Shown: positions 24,210 through 31,212 of the stretch, piece by piece
Layout: the number at the start of each line of letters is the position of its first letter
Numbering within the stretch: the stretch's first letter is position 1
Source of the DNA: JACMQX01 sp044225675
Lineage (GTDB): Bacteria > Pseudomonadota > Gammaproteobacteria > Burkholderiales > Burkholderiaceae_C
NCBI GenBank assembly: GCA_044225675.1
Contig: JBGAIH010000025.1
Span: 1 to 64,000 of the forward strand
Length of the DNA stretch: 64,000 nucleotides
Direction of reading: 5' to 3'
Position numbers and translations under genes: made by a program
Notes under the pieces: generated by a model
Databases searched by the model: none
Told to the model about the DNA's origin: nothing
What the model saw: the letters and a program-made list of their open reading frames with translations, nothing else

Positions 24210-24397
24210 TGTGTCCTCCGCGCCGGTGGCGCGATGAAGAAAATGCGCACAGCCGACCTTTAGATGTAACGTGGGCTTACACCTTATTCAAATATATCTG
24301 AATGGCCTCTTGAATCGAAGAAAAATGTCTGCTCCCCGGTCACTGCAGCTGCCAGACCCCGGCTGAATGTGGCGGTTTCGCCAACAATGTCACGTCC
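24210..24397. promoter_or_regulatory. AT-rich divergent region between the adhesin and aat with two short palindromes
   Basis: This 188-base gap separates the adhesin start (minus) from aat (plus). Bases about 24240-24330 are strikingly A+T rich for this genome. Two inverted repeats lie here: TGTAA-7-TTACA (24265-24281) and ATTCA-8-TGAAT (24286-24303), the second enclosing AATATAT. They sit 55-95 bases upstream of the adhesin ATG, where a promoter and operator would be expected. The adhesin ribosome-binding site GGAGGA is at 24214-24219. No specific regulator is identifiable from sequence. Confidence 0.5.
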
Positions 24398-25156
24398 ATG
24401 AAGTCACCCGCCTTTTCCCTGCCCTGGCTGGCGCCGGGCGAGCCCTTTCCGCCGCCGTCCCAGGCCTGGGGTCCGGACGATCCCGTGCCGGGCCTGCTCG
24501 CCGGTGGCGGGGTGCTGGATGTGCCGACGCTGCTGCAGGCTTACTCGTCGGCGATCTTCCCGTGGTTCAGCGACGACCAGCCCGTCCTCTGGTGGAGCCC
24601 GGACCCGCGCATGGTGCTGCACGTGAACGAGTTCCGGCTCCATCGTTCACTGCGCAAGACCCTGGCCCGGCTGCGCGCGGAAGGCCGCTGCGAGGTGCGC
24701 TTCGACTCCGCCTTCTCGCGGGTGATCCGGGCCTGCTCCAGCTCGCCGCGCCCGGGCCAGAGGGGCACCTGGATCGTGCCGCCGATGGTGCAGGCCTACG
24801 AGGCCTTCCACGCGGCGGGACGGGCCCACAGCGTCGAGACCTGGATCGACGGCGAACTCGCAGGCGGCCTGTACTGCGTGGGGCTGGGCAAGGCGGTGTT
24901 CGGCGAGTCCATGTTCACGCGGGTGCCCGACGCCTCCAAGATCGCGCTGGCCGCGCTGGTGGCCTTCTGCCGTTACCACGACATCCCGCTGATCGACTGC
25001 CAGCAGAACACGCGGCATCTGGCGTCCCTGGGCGCCCGCGAGATCGAACGCGCCCGCTTCGTGGAACAAGTCGCAGTCAACGCGGCCCGCAACGCTCCAC
25101 TCTGGCGGTTCGACCCCGTATACTGGGACGAACTCGTCAAGCCAGGCCTCGCGTGA
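24398..25156 (+). CDS. aat: Leucyl/phenylalanyl-tRNA--protein transferase
   Basis: The 252-residue product transfers Leu or Phe from aminoacyl-tRNA to N-terminal Lys/Arg of proteins, creating an N-degron for ClpS/ClpAP degradation in the cytoplasm. The family signature is clear: an early PDDPVPGLLAGGG-like block, AYSSAIFPWF near residue 50, then WWSPDPRMVL, with GGLYCVGLGKAVFGESMF and LIDCQQNTRHLASLGA later. Length is normal for the family (about 230-250). The stop overlaps the GTG start of bpt (GTGA at 25153-25156), so the two transferases are translationally coupled. The ATG at 24398 has no strong ribosome-binding site. Confidence 0.96.
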   Translation: MKSPAFSLPWLAPGEPFPPPSQAWGPDDPVPGLLAGGGVLDVPTLLQAYSSAIFPWFSDDQPVLWWSPDPRMVLHVNEFRLHRSLRKTLARLRAEGRCEVRFDSAFSRVIRACSSSPRPGQRGTWIVPPMVQAYEAFHAAGRAHSVETWIDGELAGGLYCVGLGKAVFGESMFTRVPDASKIALAALVAFCRYHDIPLIDCQQNTRHLASLGAREIERARFVEQVAVNAARNAPLWRFDPVYWDELVKPGLA

Positions 25157-25887
25157 CCCACCTCAAGGACCTTCCGCTTCAGACCCTGCAGTTCTATGCG
25201 ACGGCGCCTTATCCGTGCAGCTATCTGCCGGAACGCCAGGCCCGCTCGCAGGTGGCCACGCCCAGTCACCTGATCCACAACGACACCTACTCCGACCTCG
25301 TCACCAGCGGCTTCCGGCGCAGCGGCATGTTCACCTACCGGCCCTACTGCGACGGCTGCCGCGCCTGCGTGCCCTTGCGCGTGCTGACCCGGTCCTTTGC
25401 CGCCGATCGCAGCCAGCGGCGCGCCTGGACGCAACATCAGACGCTGCAGGCGCGGATCCTCAAGCTGTGCTTCGTCCCCGAACACTACCACCTGTACCTG
25501 CGCTACCAGACCGGGCGCCATGCAGGCGGCGGCATGGACCATGACAGCATCGATCAGTACACCCAGTTCCTGCTGCAGAGCCGGGTCAACTCGCGCCTCG
25601 TCGAGTTTCGCGAGACCCTGCCCGATGGCTCGGCCGGCGCGCTGCGCATGGTGTCGATCCTCGACGTGCTGAACGATGGCCTGTCGGCCGTCTACACCTT
25701 CTACGAGCCCGATGCGCAGGCCAGCTACGGCACCTACAGCGTCCTGTGGCAGATCGAGCAGGCCCGCCAGCTCGACCTGCCCCACGTCTACCTCGGCTAC
25801 TGGATCGCCGAGAGCCCGAAGATGAACTACAAGTCGCGCTTCAAGCCGTACGAGGTTCTTCTCGACGGCCACTGGGTTGCGCCCTGA
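25153..25887 (+). CDS. bpt: Aspartate/glutamate leucyltransferase (Bpt)
   Basis: The 244-residue enzyme belongs to the ATE-like arginyl/leucyl transferase family; the bacterial Bpt type adds Leu to proteins with N-terminal Asp or Glu, making N-degrons. Visible family features are YPCSYLPERQARSQ near the start, GFRRSGMFTYRP, the Cys cluster CDGCRACVPLRV, YTQFLLQSR, and GYWIAESPKMNYKSRFKPYE close to the C-terminus. The start is GTG at 25153, inside the aat stop codon; a longer in-frame ORF exists upstream but lies in the aat coding region in another frame. Sequence alone does not distinguish Leu from Arg specificity, but the length and bacterial context fit Bpt. Together with aat this gives the cell two complementary N-degron branches. 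Confidence 0.94.
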   Translation: MTHLKDLPLQTLQFYATAPYPCSYLPERQARSQVATPSHLIHNDTYSDLVTSGFRRSGMFTYRPYCDGCRACVPLRVLTRSFAADRSQRRAWTQHQTLQARILKLCFVPEHYHLYLRYQTGRHAGGGMDHDSIDQYTQFLLQSRVNSRLVEFRETLPDGSAGALRMVSILDVLNDGLSAVYTFYEPDAQASYGTYSVLWQIEQARQLDLPHVYLGYWIAESPKMNYKSRFKPYEVLLDGHWVAP

Positions 25888-25987
25888 GCAGCCCGATCCG
25901 GCGCTGGCGACGGCTTGTGCATGCTGCAACGCACAAGCAGCGTTTCACAAGATAAAATGACCGCTTCGCCACAGCAGTCTGTCCACC

Positions 25988-26773
25988 ATGCGCAAATCCG
26001 ATCCCGGCGTTCCGGCCACCCCCGCCATCCAGGTCCTTGAGCGCATGTTCGCGCTGATCGACGTGCTGGCATCCCGGGAGGAGGCCATCACGCTCAAGGA
26101 GATCAGCGAGAAGACAGGCCTGCATCCATCCACCACGCACCGCATCCTCAACGACCTGACGATCGGCCGCTTCGTCGACCGCCCCGAGGCCGGCAGCTAC
26201 CGCCTCGGCATGCGCCTGCTGGAGCTGGGCAACCTCGTCAAGGGCCGGCTCAACGTCCGCGACGCTGCGCTGCTTCCCATGCGCGAGCTGCACAAGGCGA
26301 TCCAGCAGCCGGTGAACCTGAGCATGCGGCAGGGCGACGAGATCGTCTACATCGAGCGGGCCTTCAGCGAACGCTCCGGCATGCAGGTGGTGCGGGCCAT
26401 CGGCGGACGGGCACCGCTTCACCTCACCTCCACGGGCAAGCTGTTCCTGTCGGCAGACGACCCGCAACGCGTGCGCGCCTATGCCACGCGCACGGGGCTT
26501 GCCGGCCACACGCGCAACAGCATCACCCAGCTGCCGGTGCTCGAACGAGAGCTGTCGCGCACCCGCCAGCAGGGCATTGCGCGAGACAACGAGGAACTCG
26601 AACTCGGGGTGCGCTGCATGGCCGCCGGCATCTACGACGACCAGAGCAAGCTGGTCGCGGGCCTGTCGATCTCGGCGCCAGCGGACCGGCTCGACGAAAG
26701 CTGGCTCCCGCGCTTGCAGGCGACGGCTGCGGAGATCTCGGGCGCCCTGGGCTACCGCGGGCCCGGCGCCTGA
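25988..26773 (+). CDS. IclR-family transcriptional regulator
   Basis: The 261-residue protein has an N-terminal winged helix-turn-helix (about residues 14-75: LERMFALIDVLA, ITLKEISEKTGLHPSTTHR, then GSYRLGMRLLELG) and a C-terminal effector-binding domain (about 90-250) with GRAPLHLTSTGKLFLS and LELGVRCMAAGIYD, the usual IclR effector-domain blocks. It should bind DNA as a dimer or tetramer and respond to a small carboxylate, but no ligand can be inferred. It is monocistronic, closed by a terminator, and has no catabolic neighbour, so its target is not evident. No clear ribosome-binding site precedes the ATG. Confidence 0.93.
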   Translation: MRKSDPGVPATPAIQVLERMFALIDVLASREEAITLKEISEKTGLHPSTTHRILNDLTIGRFVDRPEAGSYRLGMRLLELGNLVKGRLNVRDAALLPMRELHKAIQQPVNLSMRQGDEIVYIERAFSERSGMQVVRAIGGRAPLHLTSTGKLFLSADDPQRVRAYATRTGLAGHTRNSITQLPVLERELSRTRQQGIARDNEELELGVRCMAAGIYDDQSKLVAGLSISAPADRLDESWLPRLQATAAEISGALGYRGPGA

Positions 26774-26800
26774 AGCCCGCAAGGCGCAGCCCCCAAAGAC

Positions 26801-26827
26801 AAGGCCCGCACGAAGCGGGCCTTCTTG
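26801..26827 (+). terminator. Intrinsic terminator after the IclR gene
   Basis: AAGGCCCGC (26801-26809) pairs with GCGGGCCTT (26815-26823) around a 5-base loop, followed by a weak T-containing tail. It lies between the convergent IclR and D,D-peptidase genes and may serve both. Confidence 0.7.
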
Positions 26828-26859
26828 CAGGGAGCGTTGTGTTGCGGGCGCTGTGCGGA

Positions 26860-27945
26860 TCAGCCGCCGACGTGCCGCACGAGGGTCGCGTCGCCCTGCT
26901 GCGGATGGGCTTCCACCCAGCGGCGAACGCGTTCGGCGTCGCCCAGACGGCTCAGCTTGCCGGCTGAGTCGAGGAACACCATGATGAGCTTGCGGCCAGC
27001 GACCTTGGCCTGCATCACGAGGCACTGGCCGGCTTCGGAGATGTAGCCCGTCTTCTGCAGGCCGATGTCCCAGTCGGGATTCTTCACGAGCCGGTTGGTG
27101 TTGTTGTATTGCAGCGTGCGGTTGCCGACTTCGACCTGGTAGCCCGGCGAGGTCGACAGTTCACGCAGCGTCGGGTCGTTGTAGGCGATGTTCACGAGCG
27201 TGGCCAGGTCCTTCGCGCTGGACTGGTTGCGGCTGGACAGGCCGGTCGGCTCCACGTAACTCGTGTCGCGCATGCCCAGCGTCTTCGCCTTGTTGTTCAT
27301 CAGACCGACGAAGGTCGTCATGCCGCCCGGGTAGGTGCGGCCGAGCGCATGGGCCGCGCGGTTTTCGCTGGACATCAGGGCCAGGTGCAAGAGTTCGCCG
27401 CGGGTGAGCGTGGTGCCGACCTTCAGGCGCGAGCGGCTGCCCTTTTCGGTGTCCACGTCGTCCTGCGTGATCGTGATGGTCTCGTCCATCGGCAGGCGTG
27501 CCTCGCTGATGAGCAGGCCGGTCATGAGCTTGGTGATCGAGGCGATCGGCAGCACGGCGGAGTCGTTCTTGCTCAGCAGGACTTCGCGCGTGTCCTGGTC
27601 CATCACGAGCGCAACGCTCGACTTCAGGTCGAGCTGATCGGTGGTGGAATGAAGGCCCGCGAGCTGGCCGAAGGACGGCCGGGTCGGAACCGCCGCAACA
27701 CGCACGATCGACTTGCGCTTGGCAACAATGACGGTGGACTTGGACGACTTGCGCGCGACGGTGGCGGACTTGCGCTTGCCCGGCACGCTGGCACTCTGCT
27801 TCTTGAGCACGACGCGAACGCGTTCTGCGGCCTGCGCGGGCGGCGCGAACGCGCTCAGCAGCACGGCGCACCCGGCAGAGATGGCGATGGCTTTCAATGT
27901 GCGCTTGAACACAAAACTTACCTGTTCGATCACACGATGTGACAT
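26860..27945 (-). CDS. pbpG: D-alanyl-D-alanine carboxypeptidase/endopeptidase (PBP7-like)
   Basis: The 361-residue periplasmic penicillin-binding protein trims or opens peptidoglycan cross-links. A signal peptide covers residues 1-39 (hydrophobic 18-33, AQA cleavage). A basic Lys/Ser/Arg-rich linker of about 50 residues follows, likely binding the wall or anionic polymers. The S11 peptidase domain then shows all three active-site motifs: SITK at 136-139, SEN at 193-195 and KTG at 298-300. There is no C-terminal amphipathic membrane anchor of the PBP5/6 type, and the domain order fits PBP7/8, hence pbpG. The start has GGAG about 9 bases upstream. It is transcribed alone, convergent with the IclR gene. 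Confidence 0.92.
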   Translation of the reverse strand: MSHRVIEQVSFVFKRTLKAIAISAGCAVLLSAFAPPAQAAERVRVVLKKQSASVPGKRKSATVARKSSKSTVIVAKRKSIVRVAAVPTRPSFGQLAGLHSTTDQLDLKSSVALVMDQDTREVLLSKNDSAVLPIASITKLMTGLLISEARLPMDETITITQDDVDTEKGSRSRLKVGTTLTRGELLHLALMSSENRAAHALGRTYPGGMTTFVGLMNNKAKTLGMRDTSYVEPTGLSSRNQSSAKDLATLVNIAYNDPTLRELSTSPGYQVEVGNRTLQYNNTNRLVKNPDWDIGLQKTGYISEAGQCLVMQAKVAGRKLIMVFLDSAGKLSRLGDAERVRRWVEAHPQQGDATLVRHVGG

Positions 27946-28209
27946 ACGGTCATCTCCGGAAATGCGGCATGCGATGGGGGCAGTGTACTGAAATGAAAAA
28001 AGTCGCGCAAGATCAAAGACTTACGCGACCTTCCTCACCTGACGTGCAAATTATAGGCTCAAGGGGCGGCTTCGCAGCACCTGTCCCGCGAGATTTACTT
28101 TGTAACTCGTTGAGGAATCAGGCATTTGCCGGCGCCGGAGCCGAGGACGTCAGCCCGGTCAAACCGTTGCGCCAGCAACACAATCCGCGCTGCCGGCGCC
28201 CTTCCCGGC

Positions 28210-29901
28210 TTACTTGGCCGCGACCGCTTCCATGGATTCGACCTTGACGCCGGCACGCTGCAGGCCCGACACGATGGCCTTGAGCGAGGCGTTGACGATG
28301 TTGGCGTCCAGCCCCACGCCGTAGAGCGTGTTGCTCTCGTCGATGCGCAATTCGAGGTACGCGATCGCCTTGGCATTGGCGCCGGCGCCCACGGAATGCT
28401 CGTGGTAGCCGAGCACCCGGACGGTGTGGCCGGACGCAGCGTTCACGCCATTGACGAAAGCCTCGATGGGGCCGTTGCCCGAACCTTCGATGTGCACGGT
28501 GCGGCGGCCGATGACCACGTCGGCGCGCATGGTGGTGGACTGCGAGTCCTGCGACTCCTCAAGCACCTGATGCTGCGGCGCGGCGATGCTGGACAGACCG
28601 TACTCGCGGTCGAAGATGTTCCAGATGTCCTGCGCCGTGAGCTCCTTGCCTTCGGCGTCCATCACGCGCTGCACGGCCTGGCTGAACTCGATCTGCAGGC
28701 GGCGCGGCAGCTCGACGCCGTATTCGCTTTCGAGCAGGTACGAGATGCCGCCCTTGCCCGACTGGCTGTTGACGCGGATGACGGCCTCGTAGCTGCGGCC
28801 GAGATCCTTGGGATCGATCGGCAGGTAGGGCATGTCCCAGATGTCGCTTTCCTTGCGGGCGGCAAAGGCCTTCTTGATCGCGTCCTGGTGCGAGCCCGAG
28901 AACGAGGTGTAGACAAGGTCGCCGACGTAGGGGTGGCGCGGATGCACCGGCAGCTGGTTGCAGTACTCCACCACGCTGCGGATCTCGTCGATGTTGGAGA
29001 AATCGAGCCCGGGCGACACGCCCTGCGTGTAGAGGTTGAGCGCGATGTTCACGAGGTCGACGTTGCCGGTGCGCTCGCCGTTGCCGAAGAGGCAGCCCTC
29101 GACCCGGTCGGCGCCTGCCATGACGGCGAACTCGCCAGCGGCGGTGCCGGTGCCACGGTCATTGTGCGGGTGGACGGAGAGCACCACCGAATCGCGGCGG
29201 GCGATGTGGCGATGCATCCACTCGATCATGTCGGCAAAGATGTTCGGGGTCGAATGCTCCACCGTCGAAGGCAGGTTGATGATGCACTTGCGCTGGGGCG
29301 TGGGCTGCCAGACGTCGGTCACCGCGTCGACCACGCGGCGGGCGAACTCCAGCTCGGTGCCCGAGAACATTTCAGGCGAATACTGGAAGGTCCATTGCGT
29401 CTCGGGCTGTTTGGCCGCGAGGTCCATGATGAGGCGCGCATTGCTCGTGGCGAGGTTGACGATCTCGTCGTCGTTCATGCCGAGCACGACCTTGCGCATG
29501 ACCGGCGCGGTGGCGTTGTAGAGGTGCACGATCGCCCGCTTGACGCCCTTGAGCGATTCGAACGTGCGCTCGATCAGGGGTTCGCGCGCCTGCGTCAGCA
29601 CCTGAACCGTCACGTCGTCGGGGATGAGGTTCTCCTCGATGAGCTGGCGCATGAAGTCGAACTCGGTCTGCGAGGCCGAGGGAAAGCCGACCTCGATCTC
29701 CTTGAAGCCGATCTTCACCAGCGTGTTGAACATCCGCAGCTTGCGGGCGCCGTCCATCGGCTCGATCAGCGCCTGGTTGCCGTCCCGCAGGTCCACGCTG
29801 GCCCAGATCGGGGCCTTCGTCAGCACGGCGTCGGGCCAGGTGCGGTTGGACAACTTGACCGGCGCGAAGGCGCGGTACTTGGTGGCAGGCTGCTTCAACA
29901 T
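28210..29901 (-). CDS. leuA: 2-isopropylmalate synthase
   Basis: The 563-residue enzyme condenses acetyl-CoA with 2-oxoisovalerate, the first committed step of leucine synthesis. The HMGL-like barrel at the N-terminus shows WASVDLRDGNQAL, GFKEIEVGFPSASQTEFDF and the metal-binding HPHNDRGTGTA with GNGERTGNVDLV. The C-terminal LeuA regulatory domain (about 430-555, ending with STTMRADVVIG... and the ELRIDESN region) mediates leucine feedback inhibition. Length fits the long LeuA type common in Betaproteobacteria. AAGGAAGAG precedes the ATG. The gene is downstream of pssA and the ilv genes on the same strand, but its 5' region holds its own leader peptide and terminator, indicating independent, attenuated transcription. 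Confidence 0.97.
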   Translation of the reverse strand: MLKQPATKYRAFAPVKLSNRTWPDAVLTKAPIWASVDLRDGNQALIEPMDGARKLRMFNTLVKIGFKEIEVGFPSASQTEFDFMRQLIEENLIPDDVTVQVLTQAREPLIERTFESLKGVKRAIVHLYNATAPVMRKVVLGMNDDEIVNLATSNARLIMDLAAKQPETQWTFQYSPEMFSGTELEFARRVVDAVTDVWQPTPQRKCIINLPSTVEHSTPNIFADMIEWMHRHIARRDSVVLSVHPHNDRGTGTAAGEFAVMAGADRVEGCLFGNGERTGNVDLVNIALNLYTQGVSPGLDFSNIDEIRSVVEYCNQLPVHPRHPYVGDLVYTSFSGSHQDAIKKAFAARKESDIWDMPYLPIDPKDLGRSYEAVIRVNSQSGKGGISYLLESEYGVELPRRLQIEFSQAVQRVMDAEGKELTAQDIWNIFDREYGLSSIAAPQHQVLEESQDSQSTTMRADVVIGRRTVHIEGSGNGPIEAFVNGVNAASGHTVRVLGYHEHSVGAGANAKAIAYLELRIDESNTLYGVGLDANIVNASLKAIVSGLQRAGVKVESMEAVAAK

Positions 29902-29940
29902 GGTGACTCTTCCTTGAAAACTTGAGGACTACCAGCAACC

Positions 29941-29979
29941 CAAAACAAAACGGCCCGTTGCTGGTGCATACGGGCCGTT
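29941..29979 (-). terminator. leuA attenuator hairpin
   Basis: Read on the minus strand, AACGGCCCGT pairs with ACGGGCCGTT (plus-strand arms 29949-29958 and 29970-29979) around an 11-base loop, followed by TTTTGTTTTG. This intrinsic terminator lies 20 bases past the leader-peptide stop and 39 bases before leuA. The loop contains ACCAGCAAC, complementary to GTTGCTGGT just downstream of the T tract, so an alternative fold that disrupts the terminator is possible. The arrangement is that of translation-coupled leucine attenuation. Confidence 0.8.
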
Positions 29980-29998
29980 GTGAAGGATTGCGCGCGCG

Positions 29999-30052
29999 CT
30001 ACCGTCTCCGCCCGTGGGGGATTAGCAGTAGCGCCAGCGAAACTTGTTTCAT
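29999..30052 (-). CDS. leuL: Leucine operon leader peptide
   Basis: A 17-codon frame upstream of leuA reads MKQVSLALLLIPHGRRR. Four of residues 6-10 are Leu, and two of these codons are CTA, which is rare in this high-G+C genome and therefore slow to decode when leucyl-tRNA is low. It ends 20 bases before the attenuator hairpin, the classic layout of a ribosome-stalling leader. There is no Shine-Dalgarno sequence; an extended -10 element ends only 7 bases before the ATG, so the leader transcript may start at or next to the start codon. The gene is too short for homology, but position, codon content and the following terminator together make it convincing. Confidence 0.75.
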   Translation of the reverse strand: MKQVSLALLLIPHGRRR

Positions 30053-30059
30053 GACGGGC

Positions 30060-30068
30060 AATATAGCA
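30060..30068 (-). promoter_or_regulatory. Candidate extended -10 promoter for leuL-leuA
   Basis: On the minus strand TGC-TATATT forms an extended -10 (hexamer at 30060-30065). A TTGCAT lies upstream but 20 bases away, too far for an ideal -35; an extended -10 does not require one. The hexamer ends 7 bases before the leuL ATG, placing the predicted transcript start within about a base of the start codon. Confidence 0.5.
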
Positions 30069-30140
30069 CAGAATTTCCGGACGGCATGCAAGGATTTTTG
30101 CGGGGGTGCCCGGCGCACGGCTCAGTCGGGCGCGCAAACA

Positions 30141-30184
30141 CCGTCGCGCGCAAAGCCCGCGGCCGTCGCGCGCAAGGCCCGCGC
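30141..30184. repeat. Two tandem 22-base GC-rich repeats beyond the pssA stop
   Basis: CCGTCGCGCGCAA followed by (A/G)GCCCGCG occurs twice in tandem (30141-30162 and 30163-30184) with a single difference inside the shared part. It lies between pssA and the leu promoter. I see no hairpin with a T tract, so I do not call a terminator. Confidence 0.5.
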
Positions 30185-30189
30185 CGCCC

Positions 30190-31035
30190 TCATTTGTGAA
30201 GGCCGCGCTCCTCGGGCTCGTCCGTCGACGTGCTGATCACACTCGTTTGCTGGCCCTTGGCCTTGCGCCAGCCATAGACCGCGTAGCCGCTCAGGCCGTA
30301 GATCACGAACAGTCCGAACAGGACCGTGGGCGGATGGATGTTGATCACCGCGATGACCAGCGCGATCAGCACGATCGTGGCGAACGGCACGCTGCGCTTC
30401 ATGCTGATGTCCTTGAAGCTGTAGAACGGCACGTTGGTCACCATCGTGAGCCCCGCGTACAGGGCCAGCACGAACATGATCCACGGCACGCTCAGGCCCA
30501 GCAGCACGTCATTGCCGCGCACACCGCCCTCGGTGGCGATCCAGATGAAGCCGGCGACGAGAGCCGCCGCGGCCGGCGACGGCAGGCCCTGGAAGTACCG
30601 CTTGTCGACGACACCCGTGTTCACGTTGAAGCGTGCCAGCCGCAGCGCGGCGCAGGCGCAGTAGACGAAGGCGGCGATCCAGCCCCAGCGGCCCAGCCCC
30701 TTGAGAGCCCACTCGTAGGCGATCAGCGCGGGCGCGGCGCCGAAGGACACCATGTCGGACAGCGAATCCATCTGCTCGCCGAAGGCGCTCTGGGTGTTGG
30801 TCATGCGGGCCACGCGCCCGTCCAGGCTGTCGAGCACCATCGCGCAGAACACGCCGACCGCCGCCTGGTCGAACCGGCCGTTCATGGCCATGACGACCGC
30901 ATAGAAGCCGCCGAACAGGGCGGCCAGCGTGAACAGGTTGGGCAGGATGTAGATGCCCTTGCGGCGCTTTCGCACGATGACGCCGTCGCCGCCGTCGGGA
31001 TTCAACTCGTTGCCGTCATGCATGGGAAGGCCCAT
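30190..31035 (-). CDS. pssA: CDP-diacylglycerol--serine O-phosphatidyltransferase
   Basis: The 281-residue inner-membrane enzyme makes phosphatidylserine, precursor of phosphatidylethanolamine. The CDP-alcohol phosphotransferase signature is complete: DSLDGRVAR followed by GEQMDSLSD (pattern DGxxAR...GxxxDxxxD) near residues 69-95. About eight hydrophobic segments span the protein, beginning with LPNLFTLAALFGGFYAVVMA and ending with VLFGLFVIYGLSGYAVYGW. This is the membrane subclass II type, as in Bacillus and Betaproteobacteria, not the E. coli type. It sits between ilvC and leuA, a conserved order in Burkholderiales, and is probably read partly from the ilv promoter past the ilvC terminator. 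Confidence 0.95.
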   Translation of the reverse strand: MGLPMHDGNELNPDGGDGVIVRKRRKGIYILPNLFTLAALFGGFYAVVMAMNGRFDQAAVGVFCAMVLDSLDGRVARMTNTQSAFGEQMDSLSDMVSFGAAPALIAYEWALKGLGRWGWIAAFVYCACAALRLARFNVNTGVVDKRYFQGLPSPAAAALVAGFIWIATEGGVRGNDVLLGLSVPWIMFVLALYAGLTMVTNVPFYSFKDISMKRSVPFATIVLIALVIAVINIHPPTVLFGLFVIYGLSGYAVYGWRKAKGQQTSVISTSTDEPEERGLHK

Positions 31036-31142
31036 TGTTCATTTGCGCAGTATCTCGTGATGTGCGGGAAGGATGGCTTGGCATCGAAGTGCGTCAGTGT
31101 AAGGCAAGCCCCCCTGCGCAGGCGGTGCGGCGCCCCCTCAAA

Positions 31143-31165
31143 GAAAAAGGCCACCGCAGTGGCCT
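31143..31165 (-). terminator. Intrinsic terminator after ilvC
   Basis: On the minus strand AGGCCAC and GTGGCCT (plus arms 31159-31165 and 31148-31154) form a 7-bp stem with a 4-base loop, followed by TTTTTCTTT. It sits 48 bases past the ilvC stop and before pssA, and should end or attenuate the ilv transcript. Confidence 0.8.
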
Positions 31166-31212
31166 CGGGGTGCATGCCGTGCCGCCGGCCTTGCGGCCGG
31201 GCAGCGCGGGCA

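Noticed and set aside
24367..25887. 506-codon single frame spanning both transferases
   Set aside because: Only its second half (bpt, from GTG 25153) is protein-like; the first half is the shadow of aat in another frame.
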